This document shows positions 27,397 through 39,007 of a stretch of DNA of 64,000 nucleotides, in pieces; within the stretch, counting starts at the first letter, position 1; the number at the start of each line of letters is the position of its first letter. The position numbers were made by a program, and so were the translations under genes. The stretch is from assembly GCA_021613335.1 (NCBI GenBank), contig JAJTWR010000329.1, positions 960,001 through 1,024,000 of the forward strand. The letters are read 5' to 3'. The notes beneath the pieces were generated by a model. The model had not been told where the DNA came from. It made no database searches and saw only the letters and a list, made by a program, of their open reading frames with translations. This stretch comes from Whitmania pigra. Lineage: Eukaryota; Annelida; Clitellata; Hirudinida; Haemopidae.

Positions 27397-28681
27397 CTAG
27401 CACTCATCATCTGACAACTGCTTTTCGAATACATCAAGAAGCCTCTTAATCTCCTTTCTGAAATAGTTCAAGGATGCCATGAATTCCAATCATCATTGAA
27501 AAATAATCATAAAACTAACATCTGGTCTTGAATGCCATATATTGGTAGTACCACCCTACCAAGTTCTTCACATTTTGCCATCAGGGCATACATGGACTGT
27601 AACATTAATTCACTAAACATTAACTTTTCCAACGGAATAATTAAGCTGTTTAATTACTTTTATAGAAGAATCCACAGAGTCACAAGTGGAATCAACAGCA
27701 TCCTTAAAAACAGAAAGACACTTGGTAGAACAATCACTCATCTGAAATTTCAAACCTTAGGGTCAAAGTAGATTTCAAATGCAAGATATAAACATGTACA
27801 CAACATCATGCAGGTGGGTGACAAAGTTTTTATTAATACAATCCAAATTTTCAGATAACAATTTGGCTTTATTCTCCAGATCTATCAGGATAGTTGGATC
27901 TATTGGAGGTATAACTTCTGAATCTACAGATCTGCCAACAATCACAGCAAAAATTATCAGAATGTCAATACAAAAATTGAGTGGTATTATGACATTCAAC
28001 AATATTGATGAAGAATGTTGCATTGCAGTAATGGCATAAATTATCACCTCAATTGATTGGATGATTCATAATTGTTTGGCACACTGGACCACCCAGAGTT
28101 GGAGCTTGAGATACTGCTAGAGCTATGGGATCTTGGTGTCCCTTCACGAGTATGACTAGATATTGAAGAATCTAGAAAAACAAAAACTTCGTCATAAATG
28201 CTTAAATACAATTTCTACAAGATCATCTACATGTTTAAAATCCCATCTGCAATTTTAGAGAAAAAAAGAAATCATGAGAGCCATTGCCAGATTCGCGAAG
28301 TAATTTGTAAATAGAGATTTACGATTTATTCATGATACGTACAATGTGTCATTTGCCTAGAAAAAAAACGGGAAATAGTATGAAGCGTTGAAGACTGACT
28401 TCAGATTCAAACGTAATTAAAGTCTTACGTGTACATAAAAACTAATTGCATAGAAAACGGTAGAGTTAAAAGACCTAAAATATGAGATTTTTATATCCGC
28501 GCAACAAGTTACCCCTATCGACTTGCAATTCGTTAAGGTTCAAAGTATCGAGAATGTGTATGGCTCCAACTGGTGTTTCAGCAGCATATTCTGTGGGTTC
28601 AGAATCATCTTCGGCATGAGTTATATCAATTTTAGTCAAGTCTTTCAGGTCAGATTGATAATTTACAAAACCCTCGCTCAT
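27397..28681 (-). CDS. BORCS6: BLOC-1-related complex subunit 6 (lysosome positioning), 6 exons
   Basis: Subunit of BORC, which recruits ARL8 and kinesin to lysosomes. Minus-strand exons: 28681-28513, 28171-28048, 27931-27805 (or 27802), 27741-27658, 27596-27520, 27457-27397. Phases agree and give about 213 residues. The N-terminal half is a low-complexity Ser-rich region (TPRSHSSSSISSSNSGWSSV). The conserved C-terminal helical domain reads VIPPIDPTILIDLENKAKLL, then CLSVFKDAVDSTCDSVDSSI, SMYALMAKCEELGRVVLPIY and IKEIKRLLDVFEKQL. The combination of PPIDP, DAVDS and MYALMAKCEEL is diagnostic of BORCS6. The start at 28681 (MSEGFVNYQ) is the first ATG in the open frame. The 3' edge of exon 3 has two adjacent GT donors (HLHD or HLHDV), so one residue is uncertain. 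It is divergent from EI24, 475 bases away. Confidence 0.88.
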
Positions 28682-29156
28682 ATTATAACTTGTATTCCCG
28701 TAATTGTTAAGCGATACCAAAGAAAAGTAGAATCATGTAAATTGACCTGCCCTTTTTATTTGAATATATGACAATACAAACCAACCTGATATCTAATATA
28801 ATTGCCTACATATTTAAATACGTACCTTTATAAAATATATGAAATTAATATAGCTATAAAAAAATTGCATGGCATTGAAACAAAATGCAAATAAAATTTT
28901 AGATTTACAAAGAAATAATTACTACTACTAAAATTTTTGTATTAGTACTATATCTGTTAATCGGAACAGCCTTTGAGCATAAGCAGCTGATTATAATGTG
29001 TGATTGTTGAGATTGTTTATTGTCTGACCACTGCTGAAAGTTGGGTGTTTTAGATTTAATAAAGGTAATTTTTAATCTATTGAATGAACCGGGTTTACAT
29101 ACACGTTGCATCTTAATTAAAAACGAACTTATTACGTTTTTATTTTCAGAATTGTA
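28682..29156. promoter_or_regulatory. Divergent BORCS6/EI24 upstream region
   Basis: 475 bases separate the two start codons on opposite strands, so both promoters must lie here (or one inside the other gene). I saw no TATA box that I would trust. Confidence 0.5.
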
Positions 29157-31209
29157 ATGAATACTACAGCATGTATAACTATCTTAGTTAAAGACTTTTT
29201 CTGTGGTGTCAAAGATTCCTTGATAGGGATTCGAACAGTAAATAAGATAGACGATTGTATTTTCTCAGAACAAAAAAATGTGCCCATAAAAGCATCAACT
29301 CCAAAAATATCCACACTGGCCAGAAAAAGGGCTGAAAAACTTAATCTTAGCACATCTAATGAAGAAAATACCGTCCTTATCACCAAGCAAAAGTAACTTG
29401 ATCATTTAAGAAAGGTGGATTATTTGACCTGTCATATTTTTGTTGTTTGCAACAGGAAAAGTGTCACTGCGAGGCTAATGGATTGTTGTGTAACAAATGG
29501 AATTCTTGGTTGTGTGAGTCAAAATTTATTGCATGCATTGAGGATGTCTAGACATTAGAAATACTGATAGGGATTTAAGTATAATTTGACTGTTTATTGA
29601 AATTGATTCCTATTTCTAATTCTTTGTGTATCAATTACATTGCATCTATTCAACTTAGTTAACCATTTTGGATCCGACAAGACTTTAATAGCAATTTGGT
29701 AGCATTTAGAGTATATTTCCATCAATGAGTGGCAAACTATGAAAGTGTTATATAGAGATTATTTTAATTTTCCTTGTAATGATTTTTATTCTTATTTTTA
29801 CAGCTTGCTTATGCAATTGCCTTTCATTTAATACAGCCTGGACTCAAGTATTTATACTTATCAGCCACAGGTTCAAATATATTGTTATTCCCGATTTATT
29901 TATTTGTCGAGTTGTGACAGTATTTGTACCTAGTTAATTTGATTGTGATGTTTTGTTTTATTGTGGTTTTAAACAGGTGAACCTATAGCACCAACATGGG
30001 CTAAATTACTTTGGTGGTTTATTTGCAACTTCTACTTCGCACTGGTCCTGTTATTTACGAAAGCACTAAATCTCCTGTGGTTCCAGGTAATCATCAAAAA
30101 TATTTGAGTAGAGAATAGTGATGAAAAGTTTGGTTATTTCAGGATATAGCCGAGGTTTCGTACCGCAAAGTCAGAGGGAGGCCTCAGATGGAAAAACTGG
30201 GTCTCCTAATTGCTGATCTTGCTTTCACTCTATTCTTGGAAACATTGTTTTCCATTCAAGTAATTAACATACTTTTAACTTATAATAATAGCTGAAATGT
30301 TTAGTGGAATTAAGTTTACAATTTCTAAATATTTGACAGGCAATAGTTACATCTGTGCTCGTCCGACATTTTTTTAATCGAACGCTTGCAGAATTTGTTT
30401 ATTTGATTCATGTCGTTCTCCTCCAATCTCTTTATACTTTTGAATATAAGTGGTTCCAAATGGGTGAGCATTTGTCTGTTTGTCATTAATATATTTGTTT
30501 TGTAAATATGGAGATATTATCCTCAACTTTTTATTTTTCAGGCTGGACAGCACACAAGAGAATGGCCTACATTGAAAATCATTGGCCATACTTTTTGGGT
30601 TTTGGAATGATGCAGGGATGTGTAATTTATTTTATTCCAAGTTTTTATGCCAGGTAATTTTTTTTTTGTAATGTTGATGACTGATAGTTGTAGAAGGATG
30701 CATTACTAAATTTAACTTCCAGCACATTCTTGGTGGCTTTGTTTTTTCCAATCATGATAGTCAGTGCCAACGAAGCCAAGACTGTTCCAACACTAGTGTA
30801 AGATTGTCATAATCTGAAGCCTGATTTCTGACTTTAATTCAAATTAATACATTAATACGTTAATACATTAATTCAAATTTATTGTTGACTTTCCAGGACT
30901 CGCCCTTTCCACATCTTTTACTTGGTTGGACAATTGACGGACAATCTCTTACAGTACAGTCTCAAATATAAGTCAAACTTTTCGTGGCTCAGTACCTTCG
31001 TTTCGATGCTGTCCAAGGTTTTCCTGAGACTCTTCTCATACTTGCATGTTCCTGTGTGCTACATCATCATGGTTGTTTCTGTTGTTCTTGTGAGCATCAT
31101 CAACTTCTGCAAGAGTCACAGGATTGCTACTGTCATCATCACCGTCATATTAGTAGTCATCGTGACATATTCCATTGTTCGTGATATTCAATTCTCATTT
31201 TTGTCATAA
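29157..31209 (+). CDS. EI24: EI24 (PIG8/EPG-4) multipass ER membrane protein, 9 exons
   Basis: ER membrane protein needed for autophagosome progression (EPG-4 in worms). Exons: 29157-29392, 29456-29513, 29804-29870, 29977-30086, 30143-30259, 30340-30463, 30542-30653, 30723-30797, 30897-31209. All phases fit, giving 403 residues. The N-terminal signature is FFCGVKDSLIGIRTVNKID. Family blocks follow: LLWFQDIAEVSYRKVRGRP, then LYTFEYKWFQMGWTAHKR, ENHWPYFLGFGMM, and FFPIMIVSANEAKT, the most conserved EI24 motif. Five or six hydrophobic segments are visible. Beyond the core, exon 9 adds about 100 residues ending in a long hydrophobic stretch (IATVIITVILVVIVTYSIV) that I do not recall in vertebrate EI24. 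If real, this gives an extra C-terminal membrane anchor. Confidence 0.92.
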
Positions 31210-32446
31210 ATAACTATTTGAAAGATTTTGTTTTGGTTTCTGAGCACCTCCATAACAGATTGTAGCGTTTATAGAGTTACATGTTGACGCGATAACACTT
31301 AATTTCACAGTGATTTTTATCTTTCTTTAAGTCATTTTGAAACAAGGTGCTCTTTGTGTACTGAGAATTTGTTCAAAATCTTGACAATCTTTTTAAAACT
31401 ATGCTGAGTTTTGAATTTATGTAAAAATATTTTAGTTACTTTTCATAATAACTTGTTGATGGCTTGATTGGTTGAATCATATTTGGAAAAAAACAATAGC
31501 ATTAAATTATAATGCACTAAAAAAAAACCAGAGTTTTGAAAAGATTCTGAAGTCTGAAAAGAGAATTCTTGATTGGTCTGAAAGTTTTTGAACTACAGAA
31601 CCAATGAGTCTAACGTAAAATAAGTAGAAGTGGTTTTTGGTACGTGTGTTGGTGATCGTGTTTCAACACTTAAGATGCAAGATGATGCAACAATCAGGTA
31701 TGGAAAGGTTTGACCCCGAATAGCCAATTGAGTGTCCTAACGTGATTACAACGATTTGCGTTTCAATGGAATTTCAAGAAAAGAATCTAAAGAGGGTGAG
31801 GATAATTTTCTTTAAAAATAATGTTTTTAAAGTGCTATGACACCAAGTTGTTGGCCAATTGGTTAGACCGTTCACGATTTGCAGGCCAATAACGTCGATG
31901 TGCATACTAAAAAGAGTGCTGCACGTCAAGTTAATAACTTGACGCGAGAGCAACTGAGTTTAAGAGTTTGCTGATTTGAACTCGAAACTTTCCATGATAC
32001 TGTCAGCACTGGTGAAGCATTGCGACGTAGTTGGTTCTCCTAGGGAAATGTAAAAACCAACGCGTTTAAATAATTTTCTATTCACTTAGGTTTTGATGTT
32101 CATAAAAATTAAAAAAATCATATGAAATTCAAGTGAATAATAAAAATTATTTAAAATTTATATCTTTGTGTTTTACCTGTGATTTGTTGTTTACCTGATA
32201 TACAGAGGCTGTTTTAGTTTTAGAACTGTAGATTTAATTGTTTTGATAATTCCATTAAGTGAATCTTTTACGAGCAATTACGTTTGCCACAAAACTGCGT
32301 TAATTGGTGCACGTTTACAAACTCAGAAGTGTATGTTGTCGATTAAATTTCGAACCACAAATAAAACATTAGTTTTAATTGTTTGAAGTCAGTACACTTT
32401 ATTGATTTTTTACATTTTAATTTTAAATCTAGGAAAACTGGAGGAT
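31210..32446. other. EI24-GLG1 intergenic region
   Basis: AT-rich, no gene recognised. It probably includes the EI24 3' UTR and the GLG1 promoter; the genes are head-to-tail on the plus strand. Confidence 0.5.
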
Positions 32447-35400
32447 ATGAAATTGATTGGGATATGTTCAATAATATTTACTTTATGCTGTGCTGGTAAA
32501 GCGAGCTTTTTACAAAAAAGAGGAGAGCCTCCTGTTCTTACAAATATTGCTGAGTTGGATGAATGCCAAACTGAGATAACAAACTTTTGTAAAGAAAAAA
32601 AATCTAATAACTTTGAATTGCTGACTTGCCTTCATGACAATGGTCCTGTAAGTTTTCTTTTGTAATTTTCATAAATTTTCATGATTAACTAGTTTGATAT
32701 TTGTAGGATCAAGCCAAACTGTCTGAACCCTGCCAACATGTTTGTGTTTTGTGTCTATGAAAAACATAAAATCTTTGAATGATTCATCAGATATTTATGT
32801 TTTAGATTATATGGCAATCAAAAAATAATTTGACAAAAGCAGTCAGTTTTTTCATCAATGGAATCAGTGCTCAATCCTGTGAAAGCGACATCACCAAAGT
32901 CAGCTCATTGATTATATTAAAAATTTAGATTAAAGAGAATATTTTTATCTCTTATTTAACATCATAAATATTAATTAATACAGACCTATTTTGAGGCTTG
33001 GGAAACTTTAGCTAACAGGTGTTTGTATTTTAACTTCAGATAGCAGATTGCAAACTTGAAAGGGAAGAAAATGGCCCTGTTATGCCATGTTTGTTGGAAT
33101 ATAGAGATAGAGTAAAAAACCCAACCTGCAAGAAATACCTGGATTTCTTGAAGCCTCTCATCTTTAGTGATTATCGACTTACTTACAAACTCGTTGAAAT
33201 GTGTTCAGTGGAAATTGAGAACTTTCGGTGCGGGAGGATTGCAAATTACATGGTATTCGAACGCATTGTAATAAGTTAAGTGTCACCTAATTATGAATAT
33301 TTAATATTTACGCATTAATTAGAAAGTCAGTGATCAGGGATCGACAATAGATTGTTTGGCCGAATCGTACGAAAACTTGGGAAAGAATTGCAAGCATGAA
33401 ATACTGAAAATATCAGAACTGCAGTCTGATGACTGGAACAATGACAGGCCTTTGTTTCTGGCATGCAGAGAAGATAGAGAAAGAATTTGTCCTCACGTGC
33501 CCTCTGGAAGTGGCCTCGTTTATGAATGTCTTTTCAAAAACAAATTGAATCCTGATATGTCATTAAAGGTTTGAATATCCACAAATATAAACCATTAAAT
33601 ACATATATATATATATAGATACTAATAAATATATTTAGGCGAATAAGATTTTATGACATTTAAAATGTTCTTTTATTCAAGTTTTTAAATATGTCTTTCC
33701 AGTGTGCAGAAAAATTGAGGTTGAGGCAGAAGCTCCAACAGAATGATTTTTCAGTAGATTACAGATTTGCATCCGCCTGTAGTGCTGATATAAAACATCA
33801 CAAATGTGACATCTCTGATGGAGATGGCGCAGATTACGTGCATGCTAATTTGTCCAACATTATTTTGTGTCTTGAAGAAGCAAAGCTTGAAGGTTTGTTT
33901 CAAGAAAGATGAAATATAAAAAAATTGTTGCAACACAATTTACTAATTTAGTTTTGTGCATAAGAAAGAAAGTATTTTAAGTAGGGCTTAAATGACTGCG
34001 ATGCAAGCAATCGTGAAGATTTAACTCATTTAAACATTAACTTAGAATAGAGGAAACTAAAAAACTATATTTCTTGTAAAGGGCTGGTAGTCGCACCAGA
34101 ATGTGTTGCTGAGGTGAAGAGGCTTCGATTCAGTCTGCTTGAAGATCACAAAATTAATCCTGAAGTCGTCACGCGATGCAAAGAGGAAATCAAATTGTGT
34201 GAAGAAGAGCAAGGAAGGCAGCCATTTGTAATCCATTGCCTCATGGAGATTGCCAGGATGAACAATGCACGTGGAAAAAAGTCTGATAAATCTTCATCTT
34301 CAAAGTCATGCTTTGATGCAGTAAGATTTGTTTTTATTGGTTTGTAAGACGAGTTAGAACCAATTTTCTTTAATATCTATATTGTAAAATAACATTTAGA
34401 ATTTGTTTGCAGCATATTTTTTCTTTTGAAACTTTTGATTAAAACTATATGTATTTGTTTGATAGGTTGAAAATTTGTTAATGAAAGTAAATATTGCGGA
34501 TGACTTTGAAGTTGATCCAGCTCTTATGAATGACTGCAATGCTGAAATCAACAAGTTATGTGTGAATGTTAAGAAAGGAAAGGAAAGGTTGGCTGTTTAT
34601 TTGTATTTCTGGTGATTTTGGCACAAATTCGATAACAAATAAGATTAAATTATCGCTTGTTGAACATGCTCTTTCCAGAGTCATGGATTGTCTGATGTCA
34701 CATATCAATAAAAAGGAGGCTTTGAACGAGAAGTGTCTTGACAGGCTGATGGAAGTGCAATTCTTTTTATCAAGAAATTTCAAGTGATGATTATTTTTGA
34801 TGTTTTTAAAGCTTCATTTTTCACATGCTTACCATTTGCAAATAAAATTAGGGTATCAAGAAAACTGGTTGTCAGATGTAAACAGGATGCTAAAAAGATC
34901 TGTTCTATGGATTTAAACAACATTGATCCCAGTGAAGATTCACATTTAATTTCTTGTTTGTATAGAAACAGGCCAAAGGTAATTCAGTTGTTGCATTAAT
35001 TGAATTGATTGAATTAATTAAAGAGTTTATTTTTTGCAGGTGGCACCAAATTGTGTTGGTGAGTTGAGGAAGCTGATGACGAATCGTGCGAGAAGTATTG
35101 ATCTCCCTCCTGCAATCCAGGAATCGTGCATGAACGACTTGGTTACCCTCTGCTCAGATAAACTTGACAGGGATGAGGTTTTATATCTTCATTGTATTTG
35201 TGAGATTTGTGAGATAAACAATCGATATATTTGTTAATTTTTTTAAATCCTTTCACTTGACTGAACAATATAAAAAAATGTTGACAGGAAATGTTTTGCT
35301 TGGAGGACAATTACGATTTACTTTCTAAAAGTTGTCAGAAAGAAGTCTCTGCAGAAGTGGATCAACAGGAAAATTTGTCAACTCTTGGAAGGATTTTCAG

Positions 35401-38400
35401 TGATTCTTGTCAGAAATTTTCAAAAGAAATATGTGAAGTAAAGAATTGGCAATAATTCAATATGAAAAAAAACAAATATAACAATTGTTTAGGCTTTAAG
35501 TTTTAACATTTTTAATTCACTTTTACATCATTGTTGCCATCAAACGATTACAAAATGATTCCAAATTCTATTTTTTACATCATGCCATGTATGTCATTAA
35601 ACTGAGGCTAATTCTATGTTGATAAATGATTGAGTTCTAGAAAAATATCGTGCAAGTATTCATTTTAGAATTTATCTGAAGATGATGAACAGAATGGTCC
35701 TGAATCTCTCATGAAATGTTTGATTAGCAACAAAAATCACCCAGAGATTCCTAAAAAGTGCAAAGCTGGCATCATACATCATCAGCTGGTGATTATTTTC
35801 TACTGTAACCCTGCAAGAAATTTTAAATCCTTTTAAACAAATTCCACCTTTAGATGCTCATGAAAGAGGTTAAATTGTCCTACGCTTTCATTCTGGCTTG
35901 CAATCCTGATTTGGATGAATATTGTGGGCCTGCCAAGAAGAAGTATGTTTAATTCTAGTTTTTAATAAGCCTTGGAAATTATTTTAGTTTTCTAAATTTT
36001 CTGAATTTTATAAATTTTATGAATTTTATGAATTTTATGAATGTTATGAACTTTATGAATTTTATGAATTTTATGTAGGCTAGAAATGGTCAGGTGCTTG
36101 AGTGAGCATGTCTACAATGACTCCATGCTTAACAATAAACACAGAATTGGAAATAAATGTAGAAAGGAACTAAATTTTGAACTTCTACAAATTGTGAGTT
36201 TTCAAATTTTTTTTATCCTCATACAGTTCAAGTTTTTCTTATTTGAATATTATGCTGTCAGCAGCACACATTTTGACAGATTTACTAATAAGTTAAATCA
36301 TAATACTTGTAATACTACATAGTAGTTAGAAATAGTGCCATTACCATTTTCGAAGGGTGAAAACATTGGATTGGATGGTGAGCTTCAAGAGGCTTGTCAG
36401 CAAGATAGGAAGCAGTTTTGTGATGCCATGGATGCTGGAAATGGAGAGGTATTTGCTATTTTGCCAAGATTACTGATGAGATGTTTGTTTTACAAAGCTC
36501 GTAAAGATGTTATGTTGAAGAAATTGTTGAAGCAATTATTTTGTAGTCAATATATTATCAACTCAATTTTAATATTTTGCCTCATTAGATAACTGAATGC
36601 CTCAGGAAACATCAGAATAAATTGCAATTAAAATGCAGAGAGCTTCTTTTTAAAAGAAAGGTTTTTATGTCTATTTTAATTAAATGTTGATCTTAATGGT
36701 TATTATTTATTTATTAATAATTATAAATTTAATGTTACATGCATTTCTATAAACATTCTGTTCTCAACATAGAATAAATGAATGTTGATTAATATTTTTA
36801 GCTCATGGAAGCTGTGGATTCATCTGTAGATTACACACTTATTACAAAATGTAAATCTATGATAAAGGTTTGTTTACCAAATGGATTTAAGATCAGCCAC
36901 TGTTATGTTATTGTTATTGTTATAATTAAGAATTATTCTAAATACCTTCAGAAACATTGCAAAGAAGAGCTAAGTGACATTTTTGGATGTTTGAAGCAGC
37001 ACAGAAATGATGATGGATTTGATGAGCAGTGCCATTTCGTTGTCATCAACAGGATGCGTCTCAGATCCGAAGGTTAATTCTTTCCCGACCATCACTGAGA
37101 GTGATTAAGTTGACTGCCCTATTCATAAAATTAAATTATTAGTAGCATAACATAAATATTACAACAGGTATCAGTTAATTAGGTGCCAGTGCATTCCTTT
37201 TAATTATAAAATAAAATTAACTCAATATTTCAGACATAAGATTGAATCCTGTTTTGTTTAAAAACTGCAATAAAGACATCAGCAAATATTGTCAGAATGA
37301 GCTGGATGAAGCAAACAGAAAAAATGTGGAAGCCGAGGGTCTCGTCATTCAGTGTCTGCGGAGAACTTTTATCCACAAATTACAAAGTGTTAGTGATCTT
37401 TTACTGAAAATAAATCTGCTTACAAATTTTTTAATTAGTTTCTTTCATATATCCATCAAAGTCATCACAGGTGTATGTATTTTTAGGATTATGACCTTTC
37501 TACCCATAATTGCCAGTTGTTGTGTTCAAGTTTTATTTAGGCTTAATTATTTGTGATTAATTGTGTAATGCTTTACAGACGATGAAGGGCACTGATAAAA
37601 AGCAATTAAAAAGATATTTTTTCATAATTACAGTTGCACATGTCAACCACTTGCAAAGCTCATGTTACTGAGTTGATTAAGGACTCTGCCCTTGATTACC
37701 TACAAGATGCTGCTCTTGTCAAAGCTTGCAAGGATGTGGTAAGAAATTTTTTTGGCTAAGTATTTTATAAACATGTTAAACTATGTTAATGTAAGAATAA
37801 TTTGAGCTTTTTCATTGGTTATTGAAAGATTGTGAAGAAATGCTTAAAGGAAGCAGAGAGGCACAAGCTGGATGAAGATGGAGGAAAAATTCAGGAATGT
37901 TTGAGGGATGCTCTTTTGTCTGATCAAGAAATCAGGGACCACAACACTCAATGTTTCGTTGTTAGTAGAGTTTGAGTCTGTTCATTTCATGAAAATATGC
38001 ATTTTTGAAAAGATGCGGTTTTTTATTTGATTTTAACAATTTCAAAATAATTGTTTATTAGGAGATTCAGAGGAGGATTATGGAGAATAATGTGGACATT
38101 CAAATCGATCCTATTTTACACAGAGTTTGCAAAATGGATGCGATGAGCATTTGTAAGGAAATTAGAAGAGGAGAAGGCAGAGGTTTTTATATATTCTGTG
38201 TAAATTATATTATCATTGTACTTGCTTTACATTTATTGGTTCATCAGGTAATTTAGTTATTTTTATTAACCTAAACAGACAGGAAGTTCTCCCTAAGTGC
38301 CAATTTTACTTACTTTTATTATGTTCATTGCTCGCTAATTTTTTTTTAAATTTAAAATTGCTTATCATCGTTTTGTGCTGTTTTTTATTTGTACATTTGT

Positions 38401-38826
38401 TGCAGTTCTGTTATACAATGAAATGAAACCACCTAAATGCTGATTTATTGGCAGTGAATTGTAATAATGTCATTTCGTTCATCAACAATGCAGTTATGTC
38501 ATGTCTTTTGGATGCAATGCCTGATCCAAACATCCCAATGAACAGCGAATGCAGAAAATCCCTCAAAGACAGATCAGAATTATGGGCCCTGTCAGTCAAA
38601 GTAAGTCACTAAAAGTTTACGTTTACTTCTTTCTAATTTTGTATTACTTTGTCTGCTTTAGATTGCTCCACCAGACAGTTTGGGAGAACTATATCAGCAT
38701 GTACAATCCTCCACTTCAAAATTGTACTTCCAACTCATTCTCTTCATTTCAGTGTGCGTTATTTTCTTTGGGGGTCTTTACTGTGGCCGACTCACAAAGA
38801 GACAACAAATGCATAAAAAGAGATAA
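32447..38826 (+). CDS. GLG1: Golgi apparatus protein 1 (GLG1/CFR-1/ESL-1), 25 exons
   Basis: Type I Golgi glycoprotein with tandem cysteine-rich repeats, known to bind FGFs and, in mammals, E-selectin. Exons: 32447-32647, 32707-32739, 32806-32898, 33040-33274, 33327-33568, 33703-33892, 34082-34320, 34466-34587, 34679-34783, 34852-34978, 35040-35177, 35288-35437, 35669-35788, 35854-35942, 36079-36193, 36326-36448, 36589-36660, 36802-36867, 36952-37072, 37234-37388, 37634-37738, 37829-37960, 38062-38182, 38494-38600, 38662-38826. Phases agree throughout and give 1121 residues (human about 1180). A signal peptide MKLIGICSIIFTLCCAGKAS is followed by repeats of the form C-x3-I-x3-C...CL, for example DYRLTYKLVEMC, FLACREDRERICPHV, DYTLITKCKSMIKVC-like blocks and HRVCKMDAMSICKEI. 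The transmembrane segment (about 1088-1107, LYFQLILFISVCVIFFGGLY) and basic tail CGRLTKRQQMHKKR end at TAA 38824-38826. Exon 3 (GTCAGC) and the exon 4/5 junction have weak signals. Confidence 0.93.
36002..36075. repeat. 9-bp tandem repeat abutting a GLG1 acceptor
   Basis: Eight units of ATTTTATGA with small changes run directly into the TTATGTAG acceptor of exon 15, so the repeat forms the polypyrimidine-poor 3' end of the intron. Confidence 0.85.
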
Positions 38827-39007
38827 TTTAAAAAAATTATCATACGACTGTAGCGGAAATTAATTTCTTCGACTATATCATGCATTTTGTATGCTTTTCT
38901 GAGAAATTTCTACTGAGACTTATTTGATTTATTTACAGCAATTAAATGGTCATCATTCGTGTTAAATTTGATACAGATATACTTCTTCAAGATTTGTTAG
39001 CATTTAA

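Noticed and set aside
38827..38863. Longer GLG1 tail ending SYDCSGN
   Set aside because: Belongs to a different frame; the splice-consistent frame stops at TAA 38824-38826 after the basic tail.
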